NCBI GenBank assembly: GCA_947440715.1
Contig: CANETI010000005.1
Coordinates: forward strand, 1-21,562
Length of the DNA: 21,562 bases
Source: Planctomycetota bacterium
GTDB taxonomy: Bacteria; Planctomycetota; UBA11346
Reading direction: 5' to 3'
Shown here: positions 7,134 to 15,500 of the stretch, one piece after another
Position numbering within the stretch: position 1 is the first letter of the stretch
Layout: the number at the start of each line of letters is the position of its first letter
The notes under the pieces: model-generated
Seen by the model: the letters and a program-made list of their open reading frames with translations, nothing else
Databases searched by the model: none
What the model was told of the DNA's origin: nothing
Position numbers and translations under genes: made by a program

Positions 7134-7442
7134 TTAAGCCGGTTCAAGCACCTGCACCGCAATATTGTCGACCAGACCGGTAACTTTTTCGCGATACGTT
7201 TTCATATGTGGCGCGACCAAATGCGCCTGCAGTGCTGGAATATCTCGCCATTGCTCAACCACCACCACCACATTGGAACGTTTAGGTGTGGTAATCGTAA
7301 GCGGTTGCGATTGATCAACGGTTGGTCCGTAAACAACGCAACCGTCTTCTTGTAGCACCAACGGCACAACGCGGTGAAACTCCGCGAGGAATTTTGCTCG
7401 ATTGCCAGGAGTGCAGGTAATGGTGGCGATGACGTGAATCAT
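7134..7442 (-). CDS. ABM-superfamily (YgiN-like) dimeric alpha+beta barrel protein
   Basis: A 102-aa protein matching the antibiotic biosynthesis monooxygenase (ABM) domain pattern: MIHVIATITCTPGNRAKFLAEF (strand then helix), a middle EDGCVVYGPTVD, NVVVVVEQWRDIPALQAHLVAPHMKTY (strand, then the typical E-x-W and HL..PH..Y elements) and a final strand VQVLEPA. Members are small dimers that range from quinol monooxygenases and heme-degrading enzymes to proteins of unknown role; the substrate cannot be deduced. The start at 7442 gives the standard family N-terminus; the 51-codon upstream extension is not family-like and overlaps the preceding gene. No clear ribosome binding site is visible. The gap to the upstream 142-aa gene is only 37 bp, so cotranscription is likely. 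Confidence 0.82.
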   Translation of the reverse strand: MIHVIATITCTPGNRAKFLAEFHRVVPLVLQEDGCVVYGPTVDQSQPLTITTPKRSNVVVVVEQWRDIPALQAHLVAPHMKTYREKVTGLVDNIAVQVLEPA

Positions 7443-7479
7443 GCTGGCAGTGTGTGCGGGACATGCTCGCGGCAAGTCA

Positions 7480-7908
7480 TCACAGTGGCTCAATGCGCTC
7501 AACGCGCCAACCAAACCCGCCACGTAAATCAGCCCGTTCTTCGTCGTTCCCAAGCATGTACACCACCGCAACATGTGCAGCAACCGCGTAGGCAACCGAT
7601 CCTATTTCTGCAACGCGCGCTATTTCGCCATTAATACCGCCTAAATAGAGCAAACGCACGGTCATGCCTGGCCCCTTCAATTGCTTGCGAGCCATTAATA
7701 TTCCGCCGACTATTTCGGATTTAATGATCTTTGCCTCTGACTCATTCAACGGGAACAAAAAGCTGGTCGTGTCGCGTAACACCGCCGCTAAAGGATCAAT
7801 ATCGATGCGCACTTGTCGGGCATCGTCCTCACGATCGACCGACAACGCCATCCACGCCGTTTGTCCAGGGGACTTGATTCCCAACATTCGCACCAAGGCA
7901 CTACTCAT
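7480..7908 (-). CDS. Conserved-looking hypothetical protein, 142 aa
   Basis: The start at 7908 is supported by GAGGAG five bases upstream of the ATG. The product begins MSSALVRMLGIKSPGQTAWMA and is a soluble alpha/beta-looking protein with alternating hydrophobic strands (VRIDIDPLAAVLRD; MTVRLLYLGGINGEIARV; VAYAVAAHVAVVYML) and no signal peptide, membrane segment or recognisable catalytic motif. The frame is open further upstream (to 8028), but that part is Cys/Arg-rich and not protein-like. It precedes the ABM-fold gene by 37 bp in the same direction and diverges from the Ser/Thr kinase gene. I do not recognise the family; no function is proposed. Confidence 0.6.
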   Translation of the reverse strand: MSSALVRMLGIKSPGQTAWMALSVDREDDARQVRIDIDPLAAVLRDTTSFLFPLNESEAKIIKSEIVGGILMARKQLKGPGMTVRLLYLGGINGEIARVAEIGSVAYAVAAHVAVVYMLGNDEERADLRGGFGWRVERIEPL

Positions 7909-8058
7909 AACTGCTCCTCGCTCGCAGGTGCACCTTGTGCAACATCGGCATCCTGCCAAGTCTGCACGCTGCATACCACCCGGCAGCGGGATAACTTCCG
8001 GTGGCGCCTTTATTCTACGACCTATCATCTGACCATCCCGCCGGCCTGGAATATCTCA

Positions 8059-9630
8059 ATGACTGAACAGCCACTTCTTCAAGTCGATGACAACCGCTTT
8101 CACGGTACCGTCGTCGGTAAAGAACTCCTCGACCTGCTCAAGATGCTGCACCGCATTTGCTCAAGCGGGGTTCTGCACTTGGATGCGGACGTAAATCGCG
8201 CGTCGTTGTGTTTAGATGGCGGTGCTATTCGTGCTGCCTTTTTTAATGATTTAACCGGATCACAAGCACTTACGCGAATTATTTTAATTGGCCGTGCCGT
8301 GTTCCGTTTTGAAATCGCCACTGCTCACACCGTTGCCAGCTATGCACGTAATATTACCAAAGATACCGCTCTTATTTTAAGTGTCGTTGAAACCATGATG
8401 GATGAGGCGGAAGCAGCGGTTAGCACACCAGCTCCAGCCAAAAAAATAACTGGCAAAATAACTGGCAAAATAGTTGACGAAATAACACCAGAGCAAACAG
8501 CCGAAAAACCAATCTTTGCGCTGGCCCCTAAGCGGGTCGCTCGGCCGATTACCGAGGATGACGACTTGTCCCCCTCGGCAGACATGGATGTGAAAACTGA
8601 ACTCCATCCGGTCGTCTACGACGACAGCACCATTCGTGTTTCTTCGTTCATGCCACCAGAACCAGGTGTCCACATTGGTAAATGTGAATTATTACAAGAA
8701 ATTGGCCGTGGTGCGAGTTCTATCGTCTACCGTGCGCGACACGCATCGCTCGACATTGATGTGGTGTTGAAAATATTGATGCCCGAAGGTCATCATAGAG
8801 ACAGTCATCGATTGCTGACGATCAATGAAGCACGTTTACTCGCCCGACTTAACCACCCCAATATTTTACGCGTCTTTGATTTTACTGAGATTGGCCGATG
8901 GCCACATCTGGTAACCGAACTCGTTGATGGCCCATCGTTGTTACGTTTAATCCGTGATCGCCGTAGTTTATCTACTGACATAGCACTGCCATTAATGTGC
9001 CAAGCTGCCGAAGCGCTCAGCTATGCTCACACCACGATGGGGGTTGTGCATTGTGATATTAAACCAGAAAATATTCTGCTAACTAAAGATCTATTGGTAA
9101 AAATGGCTGATTTTGGCTTATCAAAATCACGCGTTGCTGTTGCTGGAATCGACCGCGCGTTTCCAGTTGGCACCGTTGCTGGATCGCCGAGTTACATTGC
9201 TCCCGAACAAGTCCAAGGTGGACGCAATGCCTGTGATCACCGCAGCGATATTTATTCGCTTGGCGCGACGTTATACCACGCCGTGACTGGCCGTACCCCG
9301 TTTAATGATCCTGATCCTGTGCAATTAATGGTTAAACGCCTGAGCGAATCACCAATTCCACCACATTTGGTTAATCCCAAAGTCGAACGACGTGTCAGCC
9401 AATTAATTATGTCGATGATGGCGCGTGATCCAAATAATCGCATTCAAACCTGGGATGAAATTCTTGAGCTCATGGGCGATATCCTGGAAACATTGGCTCC
9501 AGCCACCGACCGCTACCGCAGCGAAACTACGGCGGAAGGAAACGTCATTCGCCGTCGCACTTCGTTCTGGAATTACGTCCCCAACCGACTCTTTCGTCGC
9601 AGCTCAACGGACCAAAAAGACGTGGGTTAA
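8059..9630 (+). CDS. Ser/Thr protein kinase with N-terminal DUF4388 (PATAN) domain
   Basis: A 523-aa cytoplasmic protein. Residues 13-115 fit the DUF4388/PATAN pattern (FHGTVVGKELLDLLKML, SGVLHLDAD, LCLDGGAIRAAFF, ALTRIILIGRAVFRFE). A low-complexity linker (about 118-200) contains the KITGKITGKIVDEIT repeat. The Hanks-type kinase domain (about 205-480) has the glycine loop IGRGASSIV, K238 (VVLKIL), E257, the catalytic loop VHCDIKPENIL (D333, N338), DFG at 351-353, GSPSYIAPEQ and DHRSDIYSLG. The Arg of the HRD motif is Cys (HCD), a non-RD kinase. There is no membrane helix or PASTA domain, only a basic C-terminal tail. The start at 8059 is the nearest ATG before the PATAN domain; the upstream frame (from 7813) reads as non-protein over the divergent gene. 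It converges on rodA with a 35-bp gap. Confidence 0.9.
   Translation: MTEQPLLQVDDNRFHGTVVGKELLDLLKMLHRICSSGVLHLDADVNRASLCLDGGAIRAAFFNDLTGSQALTRIILIGRAVFRFEIATAHTVASYARNITKDTALILSVVETMMDEAEAAVSTPAPAKKITGKITGKIVDEITPEQTAEKPIFALAPKRVARPITEDDDLSPSADMDVKTELHPVVYDDSTIRVSSFMPPEPGVHIGKCELLQEIGRGASSIVYRARHASLDIDVVLKILMPEGHHRDSHRLLTINEARLLARLNHPNILRVFDFTEIGRWPHLVTELVDGPSLLRLIRDRRSLSTDIALPLMCQAAEALSYAHTTMGVVHCDIKPENILLTKDLLVKMADFGLSKSRVAVAGIDRAFPVGTVAGSPSYIAPEQVQGGRNACDHRSDIYSLGATLYHAVTGRTPFNDPDPVQLMVKRLSESPIPPHLVNPKVERRVSQLIMSMMARDPNNRIQTWDEILELMGDILETLAPATDRYRSETTAEGNVIRRRTSFWNYVPNRLFRRSSTDQKDVG
8446..8481 (+). repeat. 12-bp tandem repeat in kinase linker
   Basis: ATAACTGGCAAA occurs twice back to back (8446-8457, 8458-8469), followed by a degenerate third unit ATAGTTGACGAA. 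The 12-bp period keeps the reading frame and encodes ITGK ITGK IVDE in the linker between the PATAN and kinase domains. It is probably slippage-prone linker sequence. Confidence 0.75.
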
Positions 9631-9665
9631 TTCCGACTTCAATTCCCGGCATTTACGCGACCGAC

Positions 9666-10868
9666 TCAGCCCAGGCGCGATTGTTCGCGACGCGGGGCAA
9701 GCGCGGCAGACAAGCAAATTCCCAGGCCCAAGTGACAAGCTAATAAGCTTGATCCGCCGTAACTAAAAAATGGCAACGTGATGCCCGTTACTGGCATCAT
9801 ACCCATGGCTACTGCTAGATTTATTGATGTCTGTCCTAAAATAAGACAGACGTAACCGATAATCAAAGCTCGGCCGCAAGGATCACGGCAAATGGCAGCC
9901 GCGTGCAGGCCACACCAAGCAAAAACGAGAAATAATCCTAGTACGACAGAAGAACCAATAAATCCCACTTCTTCACCAACCACAGCGAATATCAGATCGG
10001 TATGTTTTTCCGGCAGCCAGCCCAGGCGATTTTGATCGCCTTCCAGATAACCCTTGCCAATAAATTGGCCAGAGCCGATGGAACGCATACTGCGCGATGC
10101 CTGATAGCCCTCCGTCAGTGCGTAATCATCTGGATGAAGCCACGCCTGCATACGTTTATATTGGTACGATTTAGGTCCGGTGCGGGGCAGGAACGTATCT
10201 TGCACCTTTTGGATCGTTGGAGAATCCGGAGCATCCATAGTCAATACCGTAAATAAACCACCGACCGCGAAAAAGACACTAAACAGAATTACTAATAAAT
10301 GACTCAAGCGCATGCCCATGGCTAATAACATACCAAAAATCATTGGCGGAAAGGTCAATGAACTACCCAAATCTGATTTCGCATGCAATACTGACGGAAT
10401 AGCCGCCAAGGCCAAAGCAGCACTCACATGAAGGAATTTGGTCGGTTGGAAATCTGGGCTCGTCACTAAACGCGCACATATCAACAGCGTAGATAATTTA
10501 ATAAATTCTACCGGTTGCACCCGTAATGGACCTAGGACAAGCCAATTTGCTTGGCCTTTAATTATCGGTACCACGCTGGTTCCTGCCGCAACAATCATAA
10601 ATAATTCTAATGCCAACCCGACTAAAAACATGGGTATGGCTATTGCCCGCCACACGGCGAATTGGACATGCATACAACCAAAACAGGCAACAATGCCGAC
10701 CATCCACCAAGTTAATTGCTTACGTGCTTCGTCACCAAGACCGTAGGCCTGATCTGGATCATAACAGGCGCTAATGACAAACGTCACTCCCATGGTGGTC
10801 AATAATAGCGTGGTGAGGAGCCATCCCCACGCCACGTCTTGATAGGAAATGCGTTGCATCAACGCCAT
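9666..10868 (-). CDS. rodA: SEDS-family peptidoglycan polymerase RodA
   Basis: RodA is the membrane glycosyltransferase that polymerises lipid II during cell elongation, normally with a class B PBP. The 400-aa product has about ten hydrophobic segments and the family blocks: LGPLRVQPVEFIKLSTLL (111-128), AKSDLGSSLTF (163-173), the large periplasmic loop TEGYQASRSMRSIGSGQFIG (252-271), GWLPEKHTDLIFAVVGEEVGFIG (283-305) and, near the C-terminus, MGMMPVTGITLPFFSYGGSS. GSGQFIGKG and PEKHTDFIF-type wording favours RodA over FtsW. The start at 10868 lies 7 bp after the stop of the pseudouridine synthase gene, so the two are probably cotranscribed; an ATG at 10859 is an equally good start and no ribosome binding site decides. 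mreBCD and the partner PBP are not in the window. Confidence 0.93.
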   Translation of the reverse strand: MALMQRISYQDVAWGWLLTTLLLTTMGVTFVISACYDPDQAYGLGDEARKQLTWWMVGIVACFGCMHVQFAVWRAIAIPMFLVGLALELFMIVAAGTSVVPIIKGQANWLVLGPLRVQPVEFIKLSTLLICARLVTSPDFQPTKFLHVSAALALAAIPSVLHAKSDLGSSLTFPPMIFGMLLAMGMRLSHLLVILFSVFFAVGGLFTVLTMDAPDSPTIQKVQDTFLPRTGPKSYQYKRMQAWLHPDDYALTEGYQASRSMRSIGSGQFIGKGYLEGDQNRLGWLPEKHTDLIFAVVGEEVGFIGSSVVLGLFLVFAWCGLHAAAICRDPCGRALIIGYVCLILGQTSINLAVAMGMMPVTGITLPFFSYGGSSLLACHLGLGICLSAALAPRREQSRLG

Positions 10869-10875
10869 AAGCGCA

Positions 10876-11865
10876 TCAGGTCAGCCGTTGAGCAAATTCG
10901 GTGAATGCGGCAGGAATCGGCGCTTCCACTTCAACCCGTTTTCCCGTGGCTGGGTGATCAAAGCTCAATGTATGCGCATGCAACATCATGCGTGGTGCCG
11001 TCGGTGGTGGTGGTGCGCCTGGGGCAAACATCGCGCGATGAGCGTAAACCGTATCACCATAAATAGGACAACCAATGCCACCCAAGGTAACGCGAATTTG
11101 ATGCGTACGCCCTGTTTCAAGTCGCACTTCTAATTCTGCTCCGAGATCGCGACCGTCTTTACCTTTAAATGATCGCAACACACGAAAATGCGTGATCATT
11201 TCTTTGCCGGCCTCTTCATCTTGCACCATCACGCGACGACCATCGTCATCACGAGTTAACGCTCCACGAATGGTGTCTTCGCGACGCTTAGGCGTACGCA
11301 TGGTAAAACAGCGATAAACGCGCCCTGCTGCATGCGTCGCAAATTGCGCTGCCATTAATCTTTGAGCTTCCTTCGTTAGCGCAAAACATAAACAACCGCT
11401 CGTTTCTTTATCCAAGCGATGAACGATGCCGATAAAACGAATATCTTGGCCACGTTTGCGAAATACTCGTCGTAATAATTCAGGTACGTGTCCACGTTCA
11501 GGGGCAAGTTGCCCAGGTTGGTGCGCCGGTGCTGAGACTATACCAACAGCTTTATCAACAATCACTAAATGACTGTCTTGATGTACAATAACGAATGGTT
11601 TTTCTTGCGGGGGCGCCGCACCATGGACGCGCGCATGATAAGCCGCTTGAATGCCTTGGCGTAAATCGCACAACACTTTTGCTGAAGGACCAAGCTGATG
11701 TTTTGGTTCCTGAATCGTCACCCCATCCACTTTAACCAAGCCGCCTTTAATCGCTAAACGAGCCTGATGACGGGTAAGTCCGGGAATGGCCACCGACAAT
11801 GCCGCAAATAAGTGCTCATCCGCAGCCGCAAGGGTGAGACGATGAAGAGAGTAAATTTCTGGCAT
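10876..11865 (-). CDS. RluA/RluD-family pseudouridine synthase
   Basis: A 329-aa enzyme converting uridine to pseudouridine in RNA, most likely 23S rRNA. An N-terminal S4-like RNA-binding domain (about 20-75: LTRHQARLAIKGGLVKVDG) precedes the catalytic domain with the motif FIGIVHRLDKETSGCL, where D152 is the nucleophile. The later RLETGRTHQIRVTLGGIGCPIYGD motif confirms the RluA family. The exact target cannot be told from motifs; RluD-like is the best general label because of the S4 domain. The start at 11865 is close behind AGGAT. It lies directly upstream of rodA in the same direction and 83 bp downstream of pilM. Confidence 0.92.
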   Translation of the reverse strand: MPEIYSLHRLTLAAADEHLFAALSVAIPGLTRHQARLAIKGGLVKVDGVTIQEPKHQLGPSAKVLCDLRQGIQAAYHARVHGAAPPQEKPFVIVHQDSHLVIVDKAVGIVSAPAHQPGQLAPERGHVPELLRRVFRKRGQDIRFIGIVHRLDKETSGCLCFALTKEAQRLMAAQFATHAAGRVYRCFTMRTPKRREDTIRGALTRDDDGRRVMVQDEEAGKEMITHFRVLRSFKGKDGRDLGAELEVRLETGRTHQIRVTLGGIGCPIYGDTVYAHRAMFAPGAPPPPTAPRMMLHAHTLSFDHPATGKRVEVEAPIPAAFTEFAQRLT

Positions 11866-11948
11866 GATCCTGGGCAGCCTCGCGCAGAAACCCCCTCAGT
11901 CCAGGGATTGCGCGCGTAGGACCATGCTCACAACAAAACACGTACTAA

Positions 11949-13517
11949 TTAAAGTCGCGGTAATTCCGGCAATCCATCGTTATTATTGCTGTTATCGTCA
12001 TCCTCAAAGCTCTCGACTTTTAGGATCTGCGATGGGCGACTAGCCGAGCTCACACCGCGTTCATGACGTTCGCTGGGCGGCATTTCTTGGTCTTCATCCA
12101 GAACCACGAACAGCGCGCTGCGTGTCGGATCATTCAATATCGCATCAGTCGAAGGCGAATCTTCGTCGTACTGAGCGGGATCTAAATCGAGCACATTGCC
12201 TTGCGCCACCGTCATCGAGGGTGGCGGTGTCATAAAAGCCGGCGGGGGTGTCAGCTGCGGCGGCATTGGCATTGGTAAAGGCGCTGGTGGTGGCTTTGGC
12301 GCTGAAGCCATAGGTAGCGGAGTTGGGTACGCAGGCGTTTGTGTCGGCGCGGTAGCTGGTGACCGATATCCACCGCTGGGCTCTGTCGTTGCGGCTACCA
12401 CAGGAGCTGCTGCTGGTGCACGTGGTGCTAAAGTGCCGTCGCGTACTTGGCGTGGTTGCCAATTGAGGCTGTTCGCACCACCCAATCCTGTTTGTGGAAA
12501 ACTAAGAACGTGTGCAGCTAAACCAAGTGCAACGGTTAATGACGGACCATTGGCATCAAGGCCATGCATATCGTAACGGCTAGGCACTAAATCAAGACCT
12601 GCGAGCGGATCTAATACGTGAACTGGGCGACCTAAAATATTACCCAAAATTTCTGGTATGCCTGGTAATTGACTGGAGCCACCTGTGAGCACGAGATCGC
12701 TAACCTGCACTTCAAATTGACCTTCGACATAATCAAAGCTGAGTCGAATTTCATTCGCCAAATCTTCAAAAGCAGGCATGGCCGCATCAATTAAGGCTTC
12801 CAATGCTTCGCCTGGGGCCGATTTAATGCGCTCAACGTCTTCCGCTGGTTCATTAAAAGTACGGACAATAGCGTCAGTAATTTCATTACCGGCTAAATAC
12901 ACTTCACGAGTAAATAATAAACGCGTACCCTGCACAATAGCGATATTACTCTTGCTGGCACCAATATCGATTAATGCCGTGGCGGTTTTTTCGGGATTAG
13001 GTTGCGGGCCAGGACCAAGCAATTCATACGCATTTGACAGAGCAAATACGTCGACATCAATAACTTCTGGAGTAAGGCCTGCGGCTTTTAATTGGGTAAT
13101 ATGGTCTTCAACAAAACCACGACGCACAGCAACCAGCAACACTTGCATGTTGGTGGCTTTCGATTCTTCGCGGTCTGGTAATGTTTGACAGTCAATAATT
13201 ACTTCTTCGCTGCCGAAAGGGATGTATTTATCCGCTTCGTAAGCGATATGAGCTTTCAGTTCATCAGCTGGTAAGCGCGGTGTTTCGACCTGGCGCACAA
13301 TGACTGAGCGACCAGAAACGCTGCTAACGACACGCTTGGGTCGTACGCCGAGTTGGTCTAATACTTTACGAATGACTTCGACTGGCTCTTGGGAACCAAT
13401 GCGCGACTGCGCATAACCCTGAAGGGTCAAACGATTACCATTCGGCGACAAGGCCACCGCTTTCACCGAATAGGATCCGATGTCTAAGCCAATAACGACT
13501 TTGCTCTTACCGAACAT
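11949..13517 (-). CDS. pilM: Type IV pilus assembly protein PilM with long Pro-rich C-terminal extension
   Basis: PilM is the actin-like cytoplasmic protein of the type IV pilus alignment subcomplex and binds the PilN N-terminus. The actin-like elements are present: IGLDIGSYSVKAVAL (phosphate 1, about 9-23), ALIDIGASKSNIAIV (phosphate 2, 181-195) and LVLTGGSSQLPGI (adenosine motif, 276-288). Usual PilM proteins are about 350 aa; this one is 522. Residues 360-440 form a Pro/Ala-rich linker with PPP runs, and 440-522 are acidic and disordered-looking (DLDPAQYDEDSPSTD; ESFEDDDNSNNND). The start at 13517 fits GGGAG seven bases upstream; an in-frame ATG two codons earlier would overlap that site too closely. 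No pilN, pilO, pilP or pilQ is adjacent, unlike most genomes. Confidence 0.9.
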   Translation of the reverse strand: MFGKSKVVIGLDIGSYSVKAVALSPNGNRLTLQGYAQSRIGSQEPVEVIRKVLDQLGVRPKRVVSSVSGRSVIVRQVETPRLPADELKAHIAYEADKYIPFGSEEVIIDCQTLPDREESKATNMQVLLVAVRRGFVEDHITQLKAAGLTPEVIDVDVFALSNAYELLGPGPQPNPEKTATALIDIGASKSNIAIVQGTRLLFTREVYLAGNEITDAIVRTFNEPAEDVERIKSAPGEALEALIDAAMPAFEDLANEIRLSFDYVEGQFEVQVSDLVLTGGSSQLPGIPEILGNILGRPVHVLDPLAGLDLVPSRYDMHGLDANGPSLTVALGLAAHVLSFPQTGLGGANSLNWQPRQVRDGTLAPRAPAAAPVVAATTEPSGGYRSPATAPTQTPAYPTPLPMASAPKPPPAPLPMPMPPQLTPPPAFMTPPPSMTVAQGNVLDLDPAQYDEDSPSTDAILNDPTRSALFVVLDEDQEMPPSERHERGVSSASRPSQILKVESFEDDDNSNNNDGLPELPRL

Positions 13518-13549
13518 GTGCATTCTCCCTAACTGGGGGCGGATAGCCT

Positions 13550-13555
13550 ATTGTA
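13550..13555 (-). promoter_or_regulatory. Candidate -10 box upstream of pilM
   Basis: Read on the minus strand this is TACAAT, 33 bp before the pilM ATG, in the roughly 100-bp gap to the secreted-protein gene. No convincing -35 box is found at standard spacing, so only the -10 is proposed. Confidence 0.2.
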
Positions 13556-13620
13556 TGCTAGTAGCCAGTACGCATGGCGCAAATGCCTGAACGACTGCTC
13601 GACCAGTAAGCGTGTGGGTG

Positions 13621-14568
13621 TCAGCGCAACGGTAGAGGCGTCAGTTCCCAAAGCACACTATGACGCTGGATTACCGGCTGAGTTAGCGCCTGGAACACTA
13701 ATTCAAAGCTCAATTTCCCGTTTCCAGGCCCAGGAACACCATCTGTAATCGACCGCGAACCACTACCTGCGACTTGATTCACCGTTACGGCCACCGGCGT
13801 GGGATCTGGTAAAATGCTTGCCTGCAAACGATCAGTCCCCATAGGCAAAGCATCAATCCAGTTTGATTCCTGCCAACGTCGCTCTAACGCTCCCTGTAAA
13901 GGTGGACCTAACGGCACGACGACCGGCTCGTTCGTGGGCAAACTCAGCAATTGCTGCCACATCCGCGTCAACGCTTCATTGCTGAACGCCGCCTTAGCAG
14001 CGCCATCGAGCGGCGGCGGATCGCCTGGAAACGCACCTGGAACCATTTTATTAATGCGCGTTACCACCGCATCGCCGCCGGTTACGGACGACACATTTCC
14101 GGTGTTTGGATTAAGCGTCACGATTAATTCCGCGCCAGCAAAAGCAATTAAATGACCAAGCAGCGGATCTTCGTGACCGTCCTGTTCAATTGGTAAGCCA
14201 CTATCGACCTGACGTCGTGACCCAGGGCCATCATGCGTTGCCTGTACTCGTACGATCGTAATGGCCAATTGAGCCTGATTTTCGCTAACCACGGTTGGAG
14301 TTAAAGCGAATTTCCAAGTTAATGTCGTAATATAATTCAATTCATCGCCAGCGCTCATGAAACTGGTCGTTTGTTTTAGGACATAGGTGTATAAATGATG
14401 CTTATTTACCGTAAAAAGGTAACCCGTGCTGGTTACTGAGGTCGCGGGTGGCAGATTAATAATCGCGGGCGTGGACGCGGGAACATCCCCACACATCGCC
14501 GCTGAAATAAAACCTGACATCCAAGCAGCCGCGATCAGCGCACATTTGTTGATATAGAAACAATGCAT
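13621..14568 (-). CDS. Secreted protein of unknown function, 315 aa
   Basis: The N-terminus (MHCFYINKCALIAAAWMSGFISAAMCGDVPAS) is a Sec-type signal peptide with probable cleavage near residues 24-30; it is not a convincing lipobox. The mature part is beta-rich: GYLFTVNKHHLYTYVLKQTTSFMSAGDELNYITTLTWKFALTPTVV, then LAITIVRVQATHDG, AELIVTLNPNTGNVSSVTGGDAVVTRIN and a C-terminal SFELVFQAL strand. This order (conversion of Y..K.T to a strand with a residue-counted model of reporter-like sheets) is reminiscent of DUF6263-type periplasmic proteins, but that is only an impression. It overlaps the ispA stop by 3 bases (TAATG, 14570-14566), so it is translationally coupled to it. No function is assigned. 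Confidence 0.68.
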   Translation of the reverse strand: MHCFYINKCALIAAAWMSGFISAAMCGDVPASTPAIINLPPATSVTSTGYLFTVNKHHLYTYVLKQTTSFMSAGDELNYITTLTWKFALTPTVVSENQAQLAITIVRVQATHDGPGSRRQVDSGLPIEQDGHEDPLLGHLIAFAGAELIVTLNPNTGNVSSVTGGDAVVTRINKMVPGAFPGDPPPLDGAAKAAFSNEALTRMWQQLLSLPTNEPVVVPLGPPLQGALERRWQESNWIDALPMGTDRLQASILPDPTPVAVTVNQVAGSGSRSITDGVPGPGNGKLSFELVFQALTQPVIQRHSVLWELTPLPLR

Positions 14569-15500
14569 TAGTGATCTCGCTGAATAACAAATTGTCCGAG
14601 AGCCGCTAATTCATTTGCCGCATCACCGAACGGCGCCAGCGCGTCATGCGCCTGCGTTGCGAGTCTTGCCGCCTCGCGCCGCGCGGCTTCTAAACCATAG
14701 ACCGCAACGTACGTCAACTTGCCTTGCGCCGCATCTTTGCCGGGAGTTTTTCCAAGTGCGGTTGCGCTCGCGGTGGCGTCCAACACATCATCGGCGACCT
14801 GAAAGGCGAGACCGATAGATTCGCCGTACGAGGCCAACGCTGAGCGGATTGCTGGAGGAGCATTCACCGCCAGCGCACCTAATTCACAACTCGCGCGAAT
14901 GAGCGCTGCGGTTTTGCCACGATGAATTCGCTCCAATCGCGCACACGTCACAGCGGATTGATCAATCGGTTGGCCCTCGGCATCCAAATCGTCTTGCTGA
15001 CCGCCAACGACGCCGCGACTACCTGCCGCACGCGCTAGGACCTGTACCGCTTGTGCACTGACGGCGGCCGCAGCTTCAAAAGCCAGGGTCTGCAAAGCAT
15101 CGCCCGCCAAAATGGCGGTCGCTTCGTCATAAGCTTTGTGACAGGTTGGTCGTCCACGGCGTAAATCATCGTCATCCATAGCTGGCAAATCGTCATGAAT
15201 TAGCGTGTAGGTATGCAACACTTCCACGGCAACTATCGCCGCATCGATCGCCGCATCGATCGTAGGTTGAGCCTTTTCATTCTTCGCACCGTGCGCCGCT
15301 GCGGCGCGCGCTGCCGCCAAGACCAAAGCCGGACGCAAGCGCTTACCACCTGCAAATACGCTATACCGCATCGCTTGATGTAAGCGCGTTGGGGCTTCAT
15401 CTTCACTCGGCAACCACCGTTGCAGAGCTGCGTCTGCCCGTTGTACCGTGTGTAAAAGCAGAGCCGCAGCGATATTCAATTGGCCAGAAGAGGCAGTCAT
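14568..15500 (-). CDS. ispA: Polyprenyl diphosphate synthase (farnesyl/geranylgeranyl type)
   Basis: A 310-aa trans-isoprenyl diphosphate synthase condensing IPP with allylic diphosphates in the cytoplasm. It has GGKRLRPALV (51-60, IPP binding), the first Asp-rich motif IHDDLPAMDDDDLRRGRPTCHKAY (DDxxxxD at 103-109), GGQQDDLDAEG (166-176), GKTAAL (195-200), and the second Asp-rich motif FQVADDVLDAT (237-241) with the GKTPGKDAAQGKLTYV block typical of bacterial FPP synthases (IspA). Chain length (C15 versus C20) cannot be fixed from sequence alone. A 12-bp repeat at about 15236-15260 encodes IDAA IDAA in a loop. The usual partner xseB is not seen upstream; the next upstream gene, gyrB, diverges after 193 bp. 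Confidence 0.93.
   Translation of the reverse strand: MTASSGQLNIAAALLLHTVQRADAALQRWLPSEDEAPTRLHQAMRYSVFAGGKRLRPALVLAAARAAAAHGAKNEKAQPTIDAAIDAAIVAVEVLHTYTLIHDDLPAMDDDDLRRGRPTCHKAYDEATAILAGDALQTLAFEAAAAVSAQAVQVLARAAGSRGVVGGQQDDLDAEGQPIDQSAVTCARLERIHRGKTAALIRASCELGALAVNAPPAIRSALASYGESIGLAFQVADDVLDATASATALGKTPGKDAAQGKLTYVAVYGLEAARREAARLATQAHDALAPFGDAANELAALGQFVIQRDH

Noticed and set aside
7664..8032. Plus-strand ORF before the Ser/Thr kinase gene
   Set aside because: It overlaps the supported minus-strand 142-aa gene and has no recognisable protein character.
12196..12576. Plus-strand Gly-rich ORF
   Set aside because: It is the antisense reading of the Pro-rich PilM tail.
13551..13748. Plus-strand ORF near the pilM upstream gap
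   Set aside because: Mostly the antisense of the secreted-protein C-terminus, with no homology pattern.
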